Shown one piece after another: positions 24,971 through 33,756 of a stretch of 64,000 nt of DNA. Below the pieces are notes generated by a model. The model ran no database searches. It was not told the DNA's origin and worked only from the letters and a program-made list of their open reading frames with translations. Each line of letters begins with the position of its first letter. Positions within the stretch are counted from its first letter, which is position 1. The position numbers and the translations under genes are program-made. Location: the NCBI RefSeq assembly GCF_020886695.1, contig NZ_AP024485.1:257001-321000 (forward strand), given 5' to 3'. The DNA is from Pseudodesulfovibrio sediminis. GTDB lineage: Bacteria > Desulfobacterota > Desulfovibrionia > Desulfovibrionales > Desulfovibrionaceae.

Positions 24971-25540
24971 CTAAGCAGGGTCTGCACTCAGTCCGACTTC
25001 CGGCGCGATATCCTTGATGGATGCGATGGCAATGGTAAGGAATTCGCCCAGTTCAAGGCCGATTTTGTCACATTCACGAATGCAGTCTCGATTGACGCTG
25101 GCTGCAAAAGCCTTGTCTTTCATTTTCTTTTTTAGGCTTTTAACTTTCATTCCATCTATCTTGGTCGGTCGGACGAGCGCTCCGGCATGCACCAGTCCAG
25201 TCACGGTTTCGCCGCAGCGCAGGGCAAAATCGAATTCGGTACCCGGGGCTTCCGAGCCATTCATGTCGTATGCGTGGCGGCGAATGGCGGCCAGCGCTTC
25301 CTGTGGGAGCTTGTCGCCGATGATGTCCACGGAGTCCAGGCCATGACGGTCATGTACTTCCTTGGTTACGCTGTAGTCGAGGTCGTGCAGCAGGCCGGTT
25401 AAACCCCAGAGTTCTTCATCCTGACCAAGTTTTGCGGCAAGCCCACGCATGACAGCTTCGGATTCCAGTGCATGATTGATAAGGTTGATCTCGGTGTTGT
25501 GTTCTTTGAGCAGAGCAAAGGCTTCGTCACGGGTTATCAT
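24971..25540 (-). CDS. HDIG-type HD domain protein
   Basis: 189 residues, single HD-superfamily phosphohydrolase domain: NHALESEAVMRGLA (first His), LTGLLHDLDYSV (HD pair), IRRHA and a later ALRCGETVTGLVHAGALVRP segment with a metal-site Asp/Glu. These small HDIG proteins are usually of unknown substrate (nucleotides or phospho-metabolites). GAAGAGA precedes the ATG. Its stop lies 27 nt before the hairpin that precedes the ECF T-component gene. Confidence 0.82.
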   Translation of the reverse strand: MITRDEAFALLKEHNTEINLINHALESEAVMRGLAAKLGQDEELWGLTGLLHDLDYSVTKEVHDRHGLDSVDIIGDKLPQEALAAIRRHAYDMNGSEAPGTEFDFALRCGETVTGLVHAGALVRPTKIDGMKVKSLKKKMKDKAFAASVNRDCIRECDKIGLELGEFLTIAIASIKDIAPEVGLSADPA

Positions 25541-25630
25541 GGTCTCTTCCTTGTGATGAATTGTGAAGTGGCGTCAGTATGCATGCGCAACTGTTACTGG
25601 TCCAGATACAGATTGAGCTTTGTATGGGCG

Positions 25631-26599
25631 TTACAGTTCGGACGGAGTGTGCAGCCAACAGGCGACCTGAACGCCGGTGTCCAATGCCATCAGCTCAGGA
25701 CGGCCGTTCCTGCATTTTTCGAATGCCTGGGGGCACCGTGGATGAAACGGACAGCCGGTGGGCGGATTCATGGGTGACGGCAGGTCCCCCGTCAAAGCGA
25801 TGCGTTCGGGCTGTCTTGTCGGGTCCGGAAGCAGAAGGGCGGACATGAGCGCTTGCGTATATGGGTGCTTGGGGTCCTTGAACAGCACTTTGCTCGGTCC
25901 GATTTCCATGATGCGTCCGAGGTACATGACCGCTACCTTGTTTGAGATATGGCTGACCACGGACAGGTCGTGGGAGATGAACACGTAGGTTAACCGCAAT
26001 TGAGTCTGAAGGTCCTTGAGCATGCCGAGGACCTGTGCCTGTACGGAGACATCCAAGGCGGACACAGGCTCGTCGCAGACTATGAGCTTGGGGTCGAGGG
26101 CCAGCGTTCGCGCCACGGCCACCCGTTGGCGTTGCCCTCCGGAAAATTCATGAGGATAGCGATTGCCATGTTCAGAGCGGAGACCGACCAGTTGTAAAAG
26201 ATAATTGACCTTTTCACGTCGCTCTTCTTTGGAGCCAATGTTGTGAATATCCAGGCCTTCACGGATGATGGAACCGATCTTTTGCCGTGGATTCAGTGAG
26301 GAGTACGGGTCCTGAAAGATCATTTGCATTGATCTGCGCAATTTCTTCTGGTCCCAGCCCGCCAGGGTCTTGTTATCGAAGATCACCTCGCCGCCGGTCA
26401 CCTTTTCAAGTCCCATGATGCACTTGGCCAAGGTGGATTTGCCGCAACCGGATTCCCCCACAAGTCCAAGAGTTTCACCTTGTTCCACCTGTAAACTGAC
26501 ACCATCCACGGCACGAACTGTGCCCGATTGGAGTCCCAGCAAACCACTGGTTACCTTGAAATGTTTGGTGACGTTGATGAGTTCGAGTAATGGCGGCAT
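25631..26599 (-). CDS. dipeptide/oligopeptide ABC transporter ATPase (DppF/OppF-like)
   Basis: 322 residues. Walker A GESGCGKS, Q-loop MIFQDPYSSLNPRQKIG, signature LSGGQRQRVAVART, Walker B IVCDEPVSALD, switch His in VFISHDLSVV, and the C-terminal oligopeptide-specific Cys motif (GCPFHPRCPQAFEKC) typical of OppF/DppF and thought to bind Fe-S. ATG 26599 is preferred, 4 nt after the stop of its partner; ATG 26611 is the alternative. No permease or binding-protein genes are adjacent. Confidence 0.88.
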   Translation of the reverse strand: MPPLLELINVTKHFKVTSGLLGLQSGTVRAVDGVSLQVEQGETLGLVGESGCGKSTLAKCIMGLEKVTGGEVIFDNKTLAGWDQKKLRRSMQMIFQDPYSSLNPRQKIGSIIREGLDIHNIGSKEERREKVNYLLQLVGLRSEHGNRYPHEFSGGQRQRVAVARTLALDPKLIVCDEPVSALDVSVQAQVLGMLKDLQTQLRLTYVFISHDLSVVSHISNKVAVMYLGRIMEIGPSKVLFKDPKHPYTQALMSALLLPDPTRQPERIALTGDLPSPMNPPTGCPFHPRCPQAFEKCRNGRPELMALDTGVQVACWLHTPSEL

Positions 26600-26603
26600 G
26601 GGG

Positions 26604-27575
26604 TTAATCATCCTCATAGAGCCAGCATCGAACTTGGCGGCCCGGTTCCGGTTCCAGAAGTGGGGGTACCATGAGTTCGCATTTTTGGAATTTCCTGGGA
26701 CAGCGAGGATGGAAGCGACACCCAGTGGGCAGGTTGAAAATGGAAGGGACAATCCCCGGAATGGGGGTCAGGCGTGTGGTTTCGCCCAGTGTGGGCACTG
26801 AAGCGAGCAGCCCTTGCGTATATGGGTGAAGTGGGGCCGCATAGAGTGTCTTTGCATCTGAGAGTTCAATGATTTTGCCAGAATACATCACGGCTACACG
26901 TTGGGCCATGCGCGCGACTACACCAAGATCATGTGTTATGAGCATGAGTGAGCCGTTGATACGTTCCTTGAGCTCGTTCATGAGGTCGAGAATCTGTGCC
27001 TGAATGGTCACATCCAGAGCTGTGGTCGGCTCGTCTGCGATGAGTATGTCAGGATTGCAGGCCAGTGCCATGGCGATCATGACACGCTGGCGCATACCAC
27101 CGGAAAGTTCGTGCGGATAGGAGGTGGCGATCTTGGCCGGGTTGGGGATGCCCACCAGGTTGAGAGCGTCCACGGCCTTTTTCAGAGCTTCCTTTTTGTT
27201 GAACCCCTGATGTAGTCGAAGAGGTTCGGCAATTTGATCGTTGATGCGGAAGACCGGATTCAGCGCGGTCATGGGCTCCTGGAAGATCATGGAGATGGCA
27301 TTGCCCCGAATCTCCATGAGTTCGTTTTCAGACATCTCCAGAAGGTCCTGGTCTTTGTACAGGATCGTCCCTTCGGTGACGCGACCGGGCGGATCGGGTA
27401 TGAGTCCGAGTATGGAGAGCGCGAGGACAGTCTTGCCGCACCCGGATTCGCCCACGATGGCCAGGGTTTCCCCTTGCATAAAGGAAAGGCTGACGGTATC
27501 CACCGCCTTGGCTATACCTTCGTGTGAGGCAAAGCAGGTCGTCAGCTTGCGTATGTCGAGTAAGGGTCGGTTCAT
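26604..27575 (-). CDS. dipeptide/oligopeptide ABC transporter ATPase (DppD/OppD-like)
   Basis: 323 residues. Walker [10 protein letters not shown]-loop [16 protein letters not shown], signature [15 protein letters not shown], Walker [13 protein letters not shown], switch His LITHDLGVV, and the C-terminal [15 protein letters not shown] Cys motif. DppD and DppF form the heterodimer driving peptide import. ATG 27575 has GGAAG 6 nt upstream; the frame extends to 27728 over non-homologous sequence and is rejected. Divergent from trmFO across 70 bp. Confidence 0.88.
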   Translation of the reverse strand: MNRPLLDIRKLTTCFASHEGIAKAVDTVSLSFMQGETLAIVGESGCGKTVLALSILGLIPDPPGRVTEGTILYKDQDLLEMSENELMEIRGNAISMIFQEPMTALNPVFRINDQIAEPLRLHQGFNKKEALKKAVDALNLVGIPNPAKIATSYPHELSGGMRQRVMIAMALACNPDILIADEPTTALDVTIQAQILDLMNELKERINGSLMLITHDLGVVARMAQRVAVMYSGKIIELSDAKTLYAAPLHPYTQGLLASVPTLGETTRLTPIPGIVPSIFNLPTGCRFHPRCPRKFQKCELMVPPLLEPEPGRQVRCWLYEDD

Positions 27576-27645
27576 TATGACTTCCACAGGTTCGTCGTTG
27601 TATACGGCATATTGCGTCGAACGTAAACGAAATCGGGGATATGAA

Positions 27646-28983
27646 ATGGCACAAGTGGCAATAGTGGGCGGTGGACTGGCAGGATGTGACTGCGCATGGC
27701 AGTTGGCTGAGGCCGGAACCATGGTCACGCTCTATGAGATGAAGCCGGACAAGCATTCCGAAGCGCATTCCGAGGATGGACTGGCCGAGTTGGTTTGTTC
27801 GAACTCCTTTCGCGCCACAGGTCCCAGTGCTGCGGTCGGGTTGCTCAAGGAAGAGATGACTGCGTTGGGCAGTCTGATCATGGAAGCGGCCATGGCAACG
27901 CGTGTCCCTGCTGGTGGGGCGCTGGCCGTGGATAGGACACTGTTCTCCGAATATATCACTGACAAGATCGAAAACCATGCCTTGATCACGGTTGTTCGTC
28001 AGGAGATTTCCTCTCTTGATGCCGAGGAGTTGCAGGGGGCTGATGCCGTCGTCATAGCTGCCGGACCTCTGGCCAGTGCAGAACTGACTGAAAGCCTCAT
28101 GGCTTCTGTCGGTGATGAGCGTTTGTATTTCTATGACGCTATCGCGCCGATTATTTCCCGTGATTCCGTTGATTTCGATAAAGTCTTTTGGGGATCACGC
28201 TGGAAGCCGGAGGACGATGATTACCTCAATTGTCCCATGTCCGAAGAGGAATACACGGCGTTTGTTAAAGCTTTACTTGAAGGTGAGAAGGTCCAGCCGC
28301 GCGACTTTGAAAAGGAGATCCACTTCGAGGCCTGCCTGCCTGTCGAGGCCATGGCTGAGCGTGGTGAGATGACGCTTGCCTTTGGGCCGCTCAAGCCGGT
28401 GGGGTTTGTTGACCCGAAAACCGGAGAACGTCCCTTTGCCATTGTCCAGTTGCGCACGGAGAACGTGGACAAGACCTCTTTCAATCTCGTCGGTTTTCAG
28501 ACCAAGCTCAAATACCCGGAGCAAAAACGTATCTTTCGCATGATTCCTGGTTTGGAAAATGCCGAATTTCTTCGTCTCGGATCCATTCACCGGAATACCT
28601 ATGTCAATGCGCCACAGGTGTTGGACGAAACGTTGCAGCTCAATGCAAAGCCGGGATATTATCTGGCTGGGCAGATCACAGGTGTGGAAGGATATCTTGA
28701 ATCGGCCGCCTGTGGCCTCTGGCTGGGACTCTCCCTGTCGCGTCGCCTTCATGGTAAGGGCCTGGTCGAACTCCCACCGGAGACGGCTCTGGGGGCTTTG
28801 TTGAGCCATCTGCGGACTGAACCGGTCAAGCAGTTCCAGCCATCCAATGTCAATTTTGGTCTCATGCCCGGGCTGCAAAAGAAGATGAAGAAGAAGCTGC
28901 GCAAGGAAGCCTATGGAGTGCGGGCGCAGGAGGCGTTTGCCGAGTGGTTGAACGCAGCCGAGCTGAAGGATACCGAGGTATAA
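27646..28983 (+). CDS. trmFO: methylenetetrahydrofolate--tRNA-(uracil(54)-C(5))-methyltransferase
   Basis: 445-residue FAD/folate enzyme that makes ribothymidine at U54 of tRNA using methylene-THF. N-terminal FAD motif VGGGLAGCDCAWQLA, then YEMKPDKHSEAH, ELVCSNSFRA and the C-terminal GQITGVEGYLESAACGL motif (family signature) are present. The frame is open upstream to 27241 only because it runs antisense through dppD; ATG 27646 after GGGGAT is correct. This route is characteristic of Firmicutes and some Proteobacteria, including Desulfovibrio relatives. Confidence 0.94.
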   Translation: MAQVAIVGGGLAGCDCAWQLAEAGTMVTLYEMKPDKHSEAHSEDGLAELVCSNSFRATGPSAAVGLLKEEMTALGSLIMEAAMATRVPAGGALAVDRTLFSEYITDKIENHALITVVRQEISSLDAEELQGADAVVIAAGPLASAELTESLMASVGDERLYFYDAIAPIISRDSVDFDKVFWGSRWKPEDDDYLNCPMSEEEYTAFVKALLEGEKVQPRDFEKEIHFEACLPVEAMAERGEMTLAFGPLKPVGFVDPKTGERPFAIVQLRTENVDKTSFNLVGFQTKLKYPEQKRIFRMIPGLENAEFLRLGSIHRNTYVNAPQVLDETLQLNAKPGYYLAGQITGVEGYLESAACGLWLGLSLSRRLHGKGLVELPPETALGALLSHLRTEPVKQFQPSNVNFGLMPGLQKKMKKKLRKEAYGVRAQEAFAEWLNAAELKDTEV

Positions 28984-28987
28984 TCTT

Positions 28988-29053
28988 ATGAGGCATATCA
29001 TGAATCGCAATGGTTCGGAGTGTTGCCAAAAAGTGTCTGCTGACGCACTGTGA
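28988..29053 (+). CDS. possible 21-residue leader peptide with tandem Cys codons
   Basis: Short ORF (MRHIMNRNGSECCQKVSADA, then Leu) between trmFO and metY, with GAGG 10 nt before the ATG. Adjacent TGT TGC codons are at positions 12-13, 46 nt before the metY start. Leader-type control by Cys-tRNA is a hypothesis; no clear terminator/antiterminator pair is visible. Confidence 0.25.
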   Translation: MRHIMNRNGSECCQKVSADAL

Positions 29054-29099
29054 CGGTGTGTAGTAATGATTGTATTCCTCAACCAACAGGAGATCGACC

Positions 29100-30407
29100 A
29101 TGGCCGATAAACCATATGGTCCTCAGACTCTGGCTCTGCATGCGGGGCATACGCCTGACAGCGACACGGGGTCCCGTGCCGTCCCCATCCATCAGACCAC
29201 GGCTTATTTGTTCCGTGACGCGGATCACGCAGCAAACCTCTTTGCCCTCAAGGAACCGGGATATATTTATACCCGCCTCATGAATCCGACCACAGACGTG
29301 TTGGAGCAACGATTGGCCGCCTTGCATGGTGCTGCAGGTGCGCTGGCAACAGCCTCTGGTATGGCTGCCATTTTTTATACGGTCACAACCATCACCTCGG
29401 CCGGACAGAATTTTGTCACGGGTTCCAACCTTTATGGCGGAACACAGACGTTGTTCGAACACACGTTGAAACGCTTCGGTATCGAGGTCCGGTTTGTGGA
29501 CTCAAGCGATCCAGCCAATTTTGAAGCGGCCATTGATGAGAATACGCGGCTGGTTTATTCCGAGGCTATTGGCAATCCTCGTTGCAATGTCGATGACTTG
29601 CTGGGCATTGCAGCCGTGGCGCACAAGCACGGTCTGCCTTTTGTCCTTGATGCCACAGTTGCGCCCCCGCCCATATTCAATCCTTTTGATTTCGGCTGTG
29701 ACATTGCGGTGCATTCGCTGACCAAGATTATCGGTGGTCATGGTGTGGCCATGGGCGGAGCCATAGTGGAGAAGGGCGACTTTGATTGGGGAGCATCAGG
29801 CAACTATCCCGAGTTGACCGCTCCAGACCCGACATACAACAATGTCAACCTCTGGGAAGTACTGGGGGGAGCCGACAGCAAGCAGTGTCCCGTCTTTACG
29901 ACCAAGGTAAGAATAGGCTTGTTGCGCGATACGGGCGCAACCATATCGCCGCACAACAGTTTTCTCATCATTCAGGGGATGGAAACCCTGCCGTTGCGTG
30001 CTCGCCAGCACTGTGAAAACGCACAGAAGGTGGCCGAGTTTCTGGAAACGCATTACGCGGTGGAATGGGTGAATTATGCCGGTTTGGCCAGTCATCCTGA
30101 TCATGATCGTGCCAAGAACACCTTTCCGATGGGGCCTGGCGCTGTCTTCGGCTTTGGCGTTAAGGGCGGTCTCGAAGCTGGCCGGAAGTTCATTGAGTCA
30201 GTAGAGTTGTGTTCACATCTGGCCAATATTCTTGATGCCAAGACATTGGTCATTCATCCGGCATCTACCACACATGGACAATCCACCCCCGAAGAACAGT
30301 TGGCAGCCGGCGTACCTTCCGATCTCATTCGTATCTCCATCGGCCTGGAAGATATAGAGGATATCATTGCCGATCTTGATCTGGCCCTGTCCAAATCTCA
30401 GCGATAA
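29100..30407 (+). CDS. O-acetylhomoserine (or O-acetylserine) sulfhydrylase, Cys/Met metabolism PLP enzyme
   Basis: 435 residues, fold-type I PLP enzyme of the MetY/Cys-Met metabolism family. The PLP Lys is in HSLTKIIGGHG; N-terminal LALHAGHTPDSDTGSRAVPI and the YTRLMNPTTDVLEQRLA substrate loop are MetY-like; the C-terminal HPASTTHGQ-type segment is present. Direct incorporation of sulfide into homocysteine or cysteine fits a sulfide-producing anaerobe (inference). ATG 29100 with AGGAG 8 nt upstream is chosen. A strong terminator follows. Confidence 0.88.
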   Translation: MADKPYGPQTLALHAGHTPDSDTGSRAVPIHQTTAYLFRDADHAANLFALKEPGYIYTRLMNPTTDVLEQRLAALHGAAGALATASGMAAIFYTVTTITSAGQNFVTGSNLYGGTQTLFEHTLKRFGIEVRFVDSSDPANFEAAIDENTRLVYSEAIGNPRCNVDDLLGIAAVAHKHGLPFVLDATVAPPPIFNPFDFGCDIAVHSLTKIIGGHGVAMGGAIVEKGDFDWGASGNYPELTAPDPTYNNVNLWEVLGGADSKQCPVFTTKVRIGLLRDTGATISPHNSFLIIQGMETLPLRARQHCENAQKVAEFLETHYAVEWVNYAGLASHPDHDRAKNTFPMGPGAVFGFGVKGGLEAGRKFIESVELCSHLANILDAKTLVIHPASTTHGQSTPEEQLAAGVPSDLIRISIGLEDIEDIIADLDLALSKSQR

Positions 30408-30426
30408 GACTTGATAGAACCTTGAG

Positions 30427-30462
30427 AAAGGCCTCTGCATTGTGCAGGGGCCTTTATGTTTT
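30427..30462 (+). terminator. intrinsic terminator after metY-like gene
   Basis: AAAGGCCTCTGCA (30427-30439) pairs with TGCAGGGGCCTTT (30442-30454), followed by ATGTTTTTA. Confidence 0.88.
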
Positions 30463-30491
30463 TATTGCATAAAGGTGTTAGAATATCGGCG

Positions 30492-30520
30492 TTGCTTTTT
30501 GCTGTTGAATAGCCTACTAT
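30492..30520 (+). promoter_or_regulatory. candidate promoter of the protease/TraT-like operon
   Basis: TTGCTT (30492-30497), 17-bp spacer, TACTAT (30515-30520), about 80 bp before ATG 30600. The -10 element lies inside the palindrome at 30505-30524. Confidence 0.4.
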
Positions 30521-30524
30521 TCAA
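30505..30524. promoter_or_regulatory. 20-bp operator-like palindrome
   Basis: TTGAATAG (30505-30512) and its exact reverse complement CTATTCAA (30517-30524) around a 4-bp centre CCTA. It overlaps the candidate -10 of the protease operon, the place expected for a dimeric repressor site. Confidence 0.55.
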
Positions 30525-30599
30525 GTGCCTGTTCTAACAAGGAATTGGGTAAATCATTATTGTTTCAGGAGGCCTCCGGGGGGCGTCAGTGAGGTCTAT

Positions 30600-32852
30600 A
30601 TGCGTCAAGCGTCTTTAGTTTTGGCCCTGTTTGTCTGCGTGATTCTTGTTCTGTCAGCGTGTAAGGCGACTTCCCATAAAGCGGGGAGCGGATTGTCGGA
30701 TTCATTGTCAGCCAGGGTTGACGCCTTGCTTGATCAGGGCAAGTACAATGAAGCATCTGACTTGGTTGTCGCCAATTATTCCTTTTTTTCCAGTAATATC
30801 AAAGATTCCGAAATTTCAGCTATGACCAAGCGACTGGTCAAGGCGCTTGATGTGGCTTTGTCGCCACAGATCAATGCACTCGCTCATGGGGCGGTCTCGG
30901 TGCAGTGGCCTGCTGAGCGTGTGGCATGGCCGCAGGTTCAGGAAAAGATGGTGACTTTGGAAAAGTTGGTTGCAGAACTCAATACTGTACATGCTTTCAG
31001 GTATGTGGAATTGAGACCGGCATCCTATACTGCTGCTGTGGCTACCTATGAAGAATGCGTGCAGAAAATTGTGTCGGATGCTCCTGTGGCTTTTGCACGG
31101 TATCCCCTTGGGAGCGGGCAGGATTTTTTTGACGCGTATCCTGTGTCACTCGATGCATCGGCATTTCTCGCGGCCAATGAAGCAATCTGGCGGGATGCTC
31201 TTACAGCAATGTCGCATGCTCAGGTCGAGTCGTTTTGCAAGGTCTATGGAGCGACGCTGCCGGATGCTGCGCGCCGGAAGTTGGGGCAACGCTATTTCAC
31301 CACCTTGTGTCCGTCTCCCAAGACCGCGGATTTAACCAATATCCTGGCCGCTTACGAGCAATGTCGCTCAGTGGGACTTGAGCCGGACTCCATACCTGAT
31401 CTCAAGATTGCTTTTTTGCAGGTCACCAGTCCGGACCTCATCAAGGACAAGGCTCTTGATTTTGGCCTCAATGTGCGCCTTGACCTTCCTTTTGATGCTT
31501 CCAGGGCAAGTATGCGCAAGGCGTTCAATCATGAAGCCGTGAAGGAAGCGGACATTCTTATTCTCGTCAATATAGCTGTATCAAAGGTCAGGCGGGTCGT
31601 GGCCCGGCGGGAGAAGGTCAAATCCACCTTTGTCAGTGGGTATACCAAGGAAGTGAACCCGGAGTACGAGATCGTCAAAACAGAGCTTGAATCTGCCACG
31701 GCGGAGCATACGGCTGCAAAGAACAAGGAAGTCACGCCCTGGATGTATTCCCTGACGCTCAATCTCATGGAGGAGTCTGCCAAGGATGATCTTGTGGAGG
31801 AGACAGGACAGTCTCTGCAGGCCGTGCGGGATACATTCAGAAAGACGCCCCAGTATATTTCTGTAGCCCAGTATCATCCGTATCAGGTGATCAAGGCTCA
31901 TATGGACATCTATAAGTTTGCTACGGTGCACTATTATGTGGTGGACAAACGGAAGAGTGAATTCTTCAGGGATACTTTTGATATCAGTGAACAATCCTAT
32001 TTTACGGTTTGTTATGCCATGGAAGATTCCGATCCCAACCGGGAAATGTTCATGCAGACCTCCGTGCTGGAAGATGATGTGGTTCGGTATGAACTTGAAC
32101 CGGCTACTGTCAGGTTGTCGGACCTTCTGAATCAGTTTGTCAGTCGTCCGGCAGAGGCCGCACGGTTTTCATCCATGGCTGACGTGCAGAGAGCGTTTAT
32201 CGCAGACAGAAGCGACGCACAGCTGGCTCGAAAAAATGCGACCTATGGCTACGATAAATATGCTGATAAACGGTTTGACAGTGTCGTGGTGGTCAGGAAC
32301 ACGGGCACTGGCATTGGGACCGGATTTTATGTGACCGACAACATGGTCCTGACAAACTATCATGTCGTGGAAGAGTCCCAATATGTTCAGCTGAAAATGT
32401 TTGATCAACGCGAGATGATGGGGCGTGTTGTTGCCAGAGACGCCCAACTTGATCTGGCGCTGATACAGGCGGATGTGCGTGGCCGGCCAGTTTGCTTTTA
32501 TGACAAAAGGGAACTGCCGCTGGGCGAGTCGCTTGAGGTCATTGGGCATCCGGACGGACTGGAGTTTTCCATCACTCGGGGAGTCATCAGCTCTCTTCGC
32601 CGGACCGCTCCCATCAACTTTGCACAGTCCAGTGCCGAGGTCCTGTATATTCAGACAGATGCGGCCACCAACGGTGGCAATTCAGGTGGGCCGGTATTCT
32701 ATGGCAACTCTGTCGTCGGGGTGCAGGACTGGGGCGTGACACATCTTGCATCCGGCGTGGCTGCTCAGGGGTTGAATTTCTCAATTCACTATTCGGAAGT
32801 TTTCAAGTTTCTCGATGATCAAGGCATCACAGTGTGCAAGGGGAGTAAATAA
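30600..32852 (+). CDS. trypsin-like serine protease lipoprotein with large unknown N-terminal region
   Basis: 750 residues. The signal peptide ends in lipobox LSAC (lipidated C21), so the protein is membrane-anchored and exported. The C-terminal 190 residues are a trypsin/S1C-like protease domain: catalytic H588 (TNYHVVEE), D618 (DLALIQAD), S695 (GGNSGGPV). No PDZ domain follows. Residues 25-560 match no family I recognise; they hold alpha-helical stretches and a LNVRLDLPFD beta segment. ATG 30600 has GAGG 5 nt upstream; the frame opens at 30525. Its stop abuts the ATG of the TraT-like gene, so both are co-translated. Confidence 0.82.
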   Translation: MRQASLVLALFVCVILVLSACKATSHKAGSGLSDSLSARVDALLDQGKYNEASDLVVANYSFFSSNIKDSEISAMTKRLVKALDVALSPQINALAHGAVSVQWPAERVAWPQVQEKMVTLEKLVAELNTVHAFRYVELRPASYTAAVATYEECVQKIVSDAPVAFARYPLGSGQDFFDAYPVSLDASAFLAANEAIWRDALTAMSHAQVESFCKVYGATLPDAARRKLGQRYFTTLCPSPKTADLTNILAAYEQCRSVGLEPDSIPDLKIAFLQVTSPDLIKDKALDFGLNVRLDLPFDASRASMRKAFNHEAVKEADILILVNIAVSKVRRVVARREKVKSTFVSGYTKEVNPEYEIVKTELESATAEHTAAKNKEVTPWMYSLTLNLMEESAKDDLVEETGQSLQAVRDTFRKTPQYISVAQYHPYQVIKAHMDIYKFATVHYYVVDKRKSEFFRDTFDISEQSYFTVCYAMEDSDPNREMFMQTSVLEDDVVRYELEPATVRLSDLLNQFVSRPAEAARFSSMADVQRAFIADRSDAQLARKNATYGYDKYADKRFDSVVVVRNTGTGIGTGFYVTDNMVLTNYHVVEESQYVQLKMFDQREMMGRVVARDAQLDLALIQADVRGRPVCFYDKRELPLGESLEVIGHPDGLEFSITRGVISSLRRTAPINFAQSSAEVLYIQTDAATNGGNSGGPVFYGNSVVGVQDWGVTHLASGVAAQGLNFSIHYSEVFKFLDDQGITVCKGSK

Positions 32853-33611
32853 ATGTTCAAGAAAAGACAGACGTTACCGATTGTATTGGCCTTGGTTCTC
32901 GTTTTGACCGCATGTGTTGCCCGGCAACAGAATCCGCATCAATTGGTTGAGGATGAAAAGACCGGGTATTCTTATGGAGCGATTAAAGATGGTGAATTCA
33001 TTGCCGATCCGGCCATGTTTCGCAATGCAAAGCTCAAGTTGCGCATACGTAACACCACGGGTGATTCCTCTTTGGATATAAAGATTTTTCGTCAGCAGTT
33101 GGAAAAGTCGTATGGTGATCTTGGGTATGAAATCACTGATGGTGACGACTTCGGCATCTTGCTGGATGTCAATGTCCGTTATTTCGGTCAGGTGACTGAA
33201 ATGCTGCCAGCGGAATACTCCTTTCTAGGTGCCGCGGCAGGAGGCGTTGTCGGAGCGACTCCCGGCATACAGAGCGGGCGATCAGCAGATTCGTTGACCG
33301 GTGCAGCAGGGGGAGCCGTCGTTGGTGCGGCTTTGACTGAAATTATGCGTAACTATGCTACGGAAGAGACGTTTATTATCATTTCGTCCATCACCATGGG
33401 AACAGTCATGCCGGAGCGTGTTGAAGATGAAACGACCATCTCTTTTGTGACCGGCAAGAAAGTGAAGGAAAAGAAAACCAACTTCAAGGGATTCAGGTCT
33501 CGTGATACGGTCAATCTCGCTGTGTACGCAGGGGGAATGATGGCGGCCAAGTCGGATATCATCAACGAGGTGCGAGCTCGTCATCTCCGCATATTGCGGG
33601 ACATAATTTAA
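32853..33611 (+). CDS. TraT-like outer membrane lipoprotein
   Basis: 252 residues, lipobox LTAC (C21). Like TraT complement-resistance/surface-exclusion lipoproteins it has an N-terminal LKLRIRNTTGDSS strand, a DLGYEITDGDDF segment, a glycine-rich hydrophobic centre (from about residue 126: AAAGGVVGATPG, then GAAGGAVVGAAL), and a C-terminal KVNLAV-type strand (DTVNLAVYAGG). F-plasmid TraT is surface exposed; here the gene is chromosomal with no conjugation genes nearby, so a general envelope role is likelier. ATG directly follows the protease stop; GGGGAG precedes it. Confidence 0.78.
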   Translation: MFKKRQTLPIVLALVLVLTACVARQQNPHQLVEDEKTGYSYGAIKDGEFIADPAMFRNAKLKLRIRNTTGDSSLDIKIFRQQLEKSYGDLGYEITDGDDFGILLDVNVRYFGQVTEMLPAEYSFLGAAAGGVVGATPGIQSGRSADSLTGAAGGAVVGAALTEIMRNYATEETFIIISSITMGTVMPERVEDETTISFVTGKKVKEKKTNFKGFRSRDTVNLAVYAGGMMAAKSDIINEVRARHLRILRDII

Positions 33612-33711
33612 GACTTACTGAAACCGAGGGAATGCGAGACGAGCCTTTGGCCCCAGAACTCAATCGGTTATTGGTTTTTTGTTTGATCGATATGTGGTTT
33701 GGTTAGTGAAT

Positions 33712-33746
33712 AAAAAAATCCCCATCAAAACGACGGGGATTTTTTG
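33712..33746. terminator. bidirectional terminator between TraT-like and FTR-like genes
   Basis: ATCCCC (33718-33723) pairs with GGGGAT (33735-33740) with A/T runs outside both arms, so U-tracts follow on either transcript. Confidence 0.8.
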
Positions 33747-33756
33747 TTTCATGCAT

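Noticed and set aside
25541-25630. Cobalamin riboswitch ahead of the HD/ECF operon
   Set aside because: No B12-box-like sequence or adequate length between the dppF-like stop and the HD gene.
27241-27645. Possible 135-residue N-terminal extension of TrmFO
   Set aside because: It reads antisense through dppD; the FAD-binding start at 27646 matches the family N-terminus.
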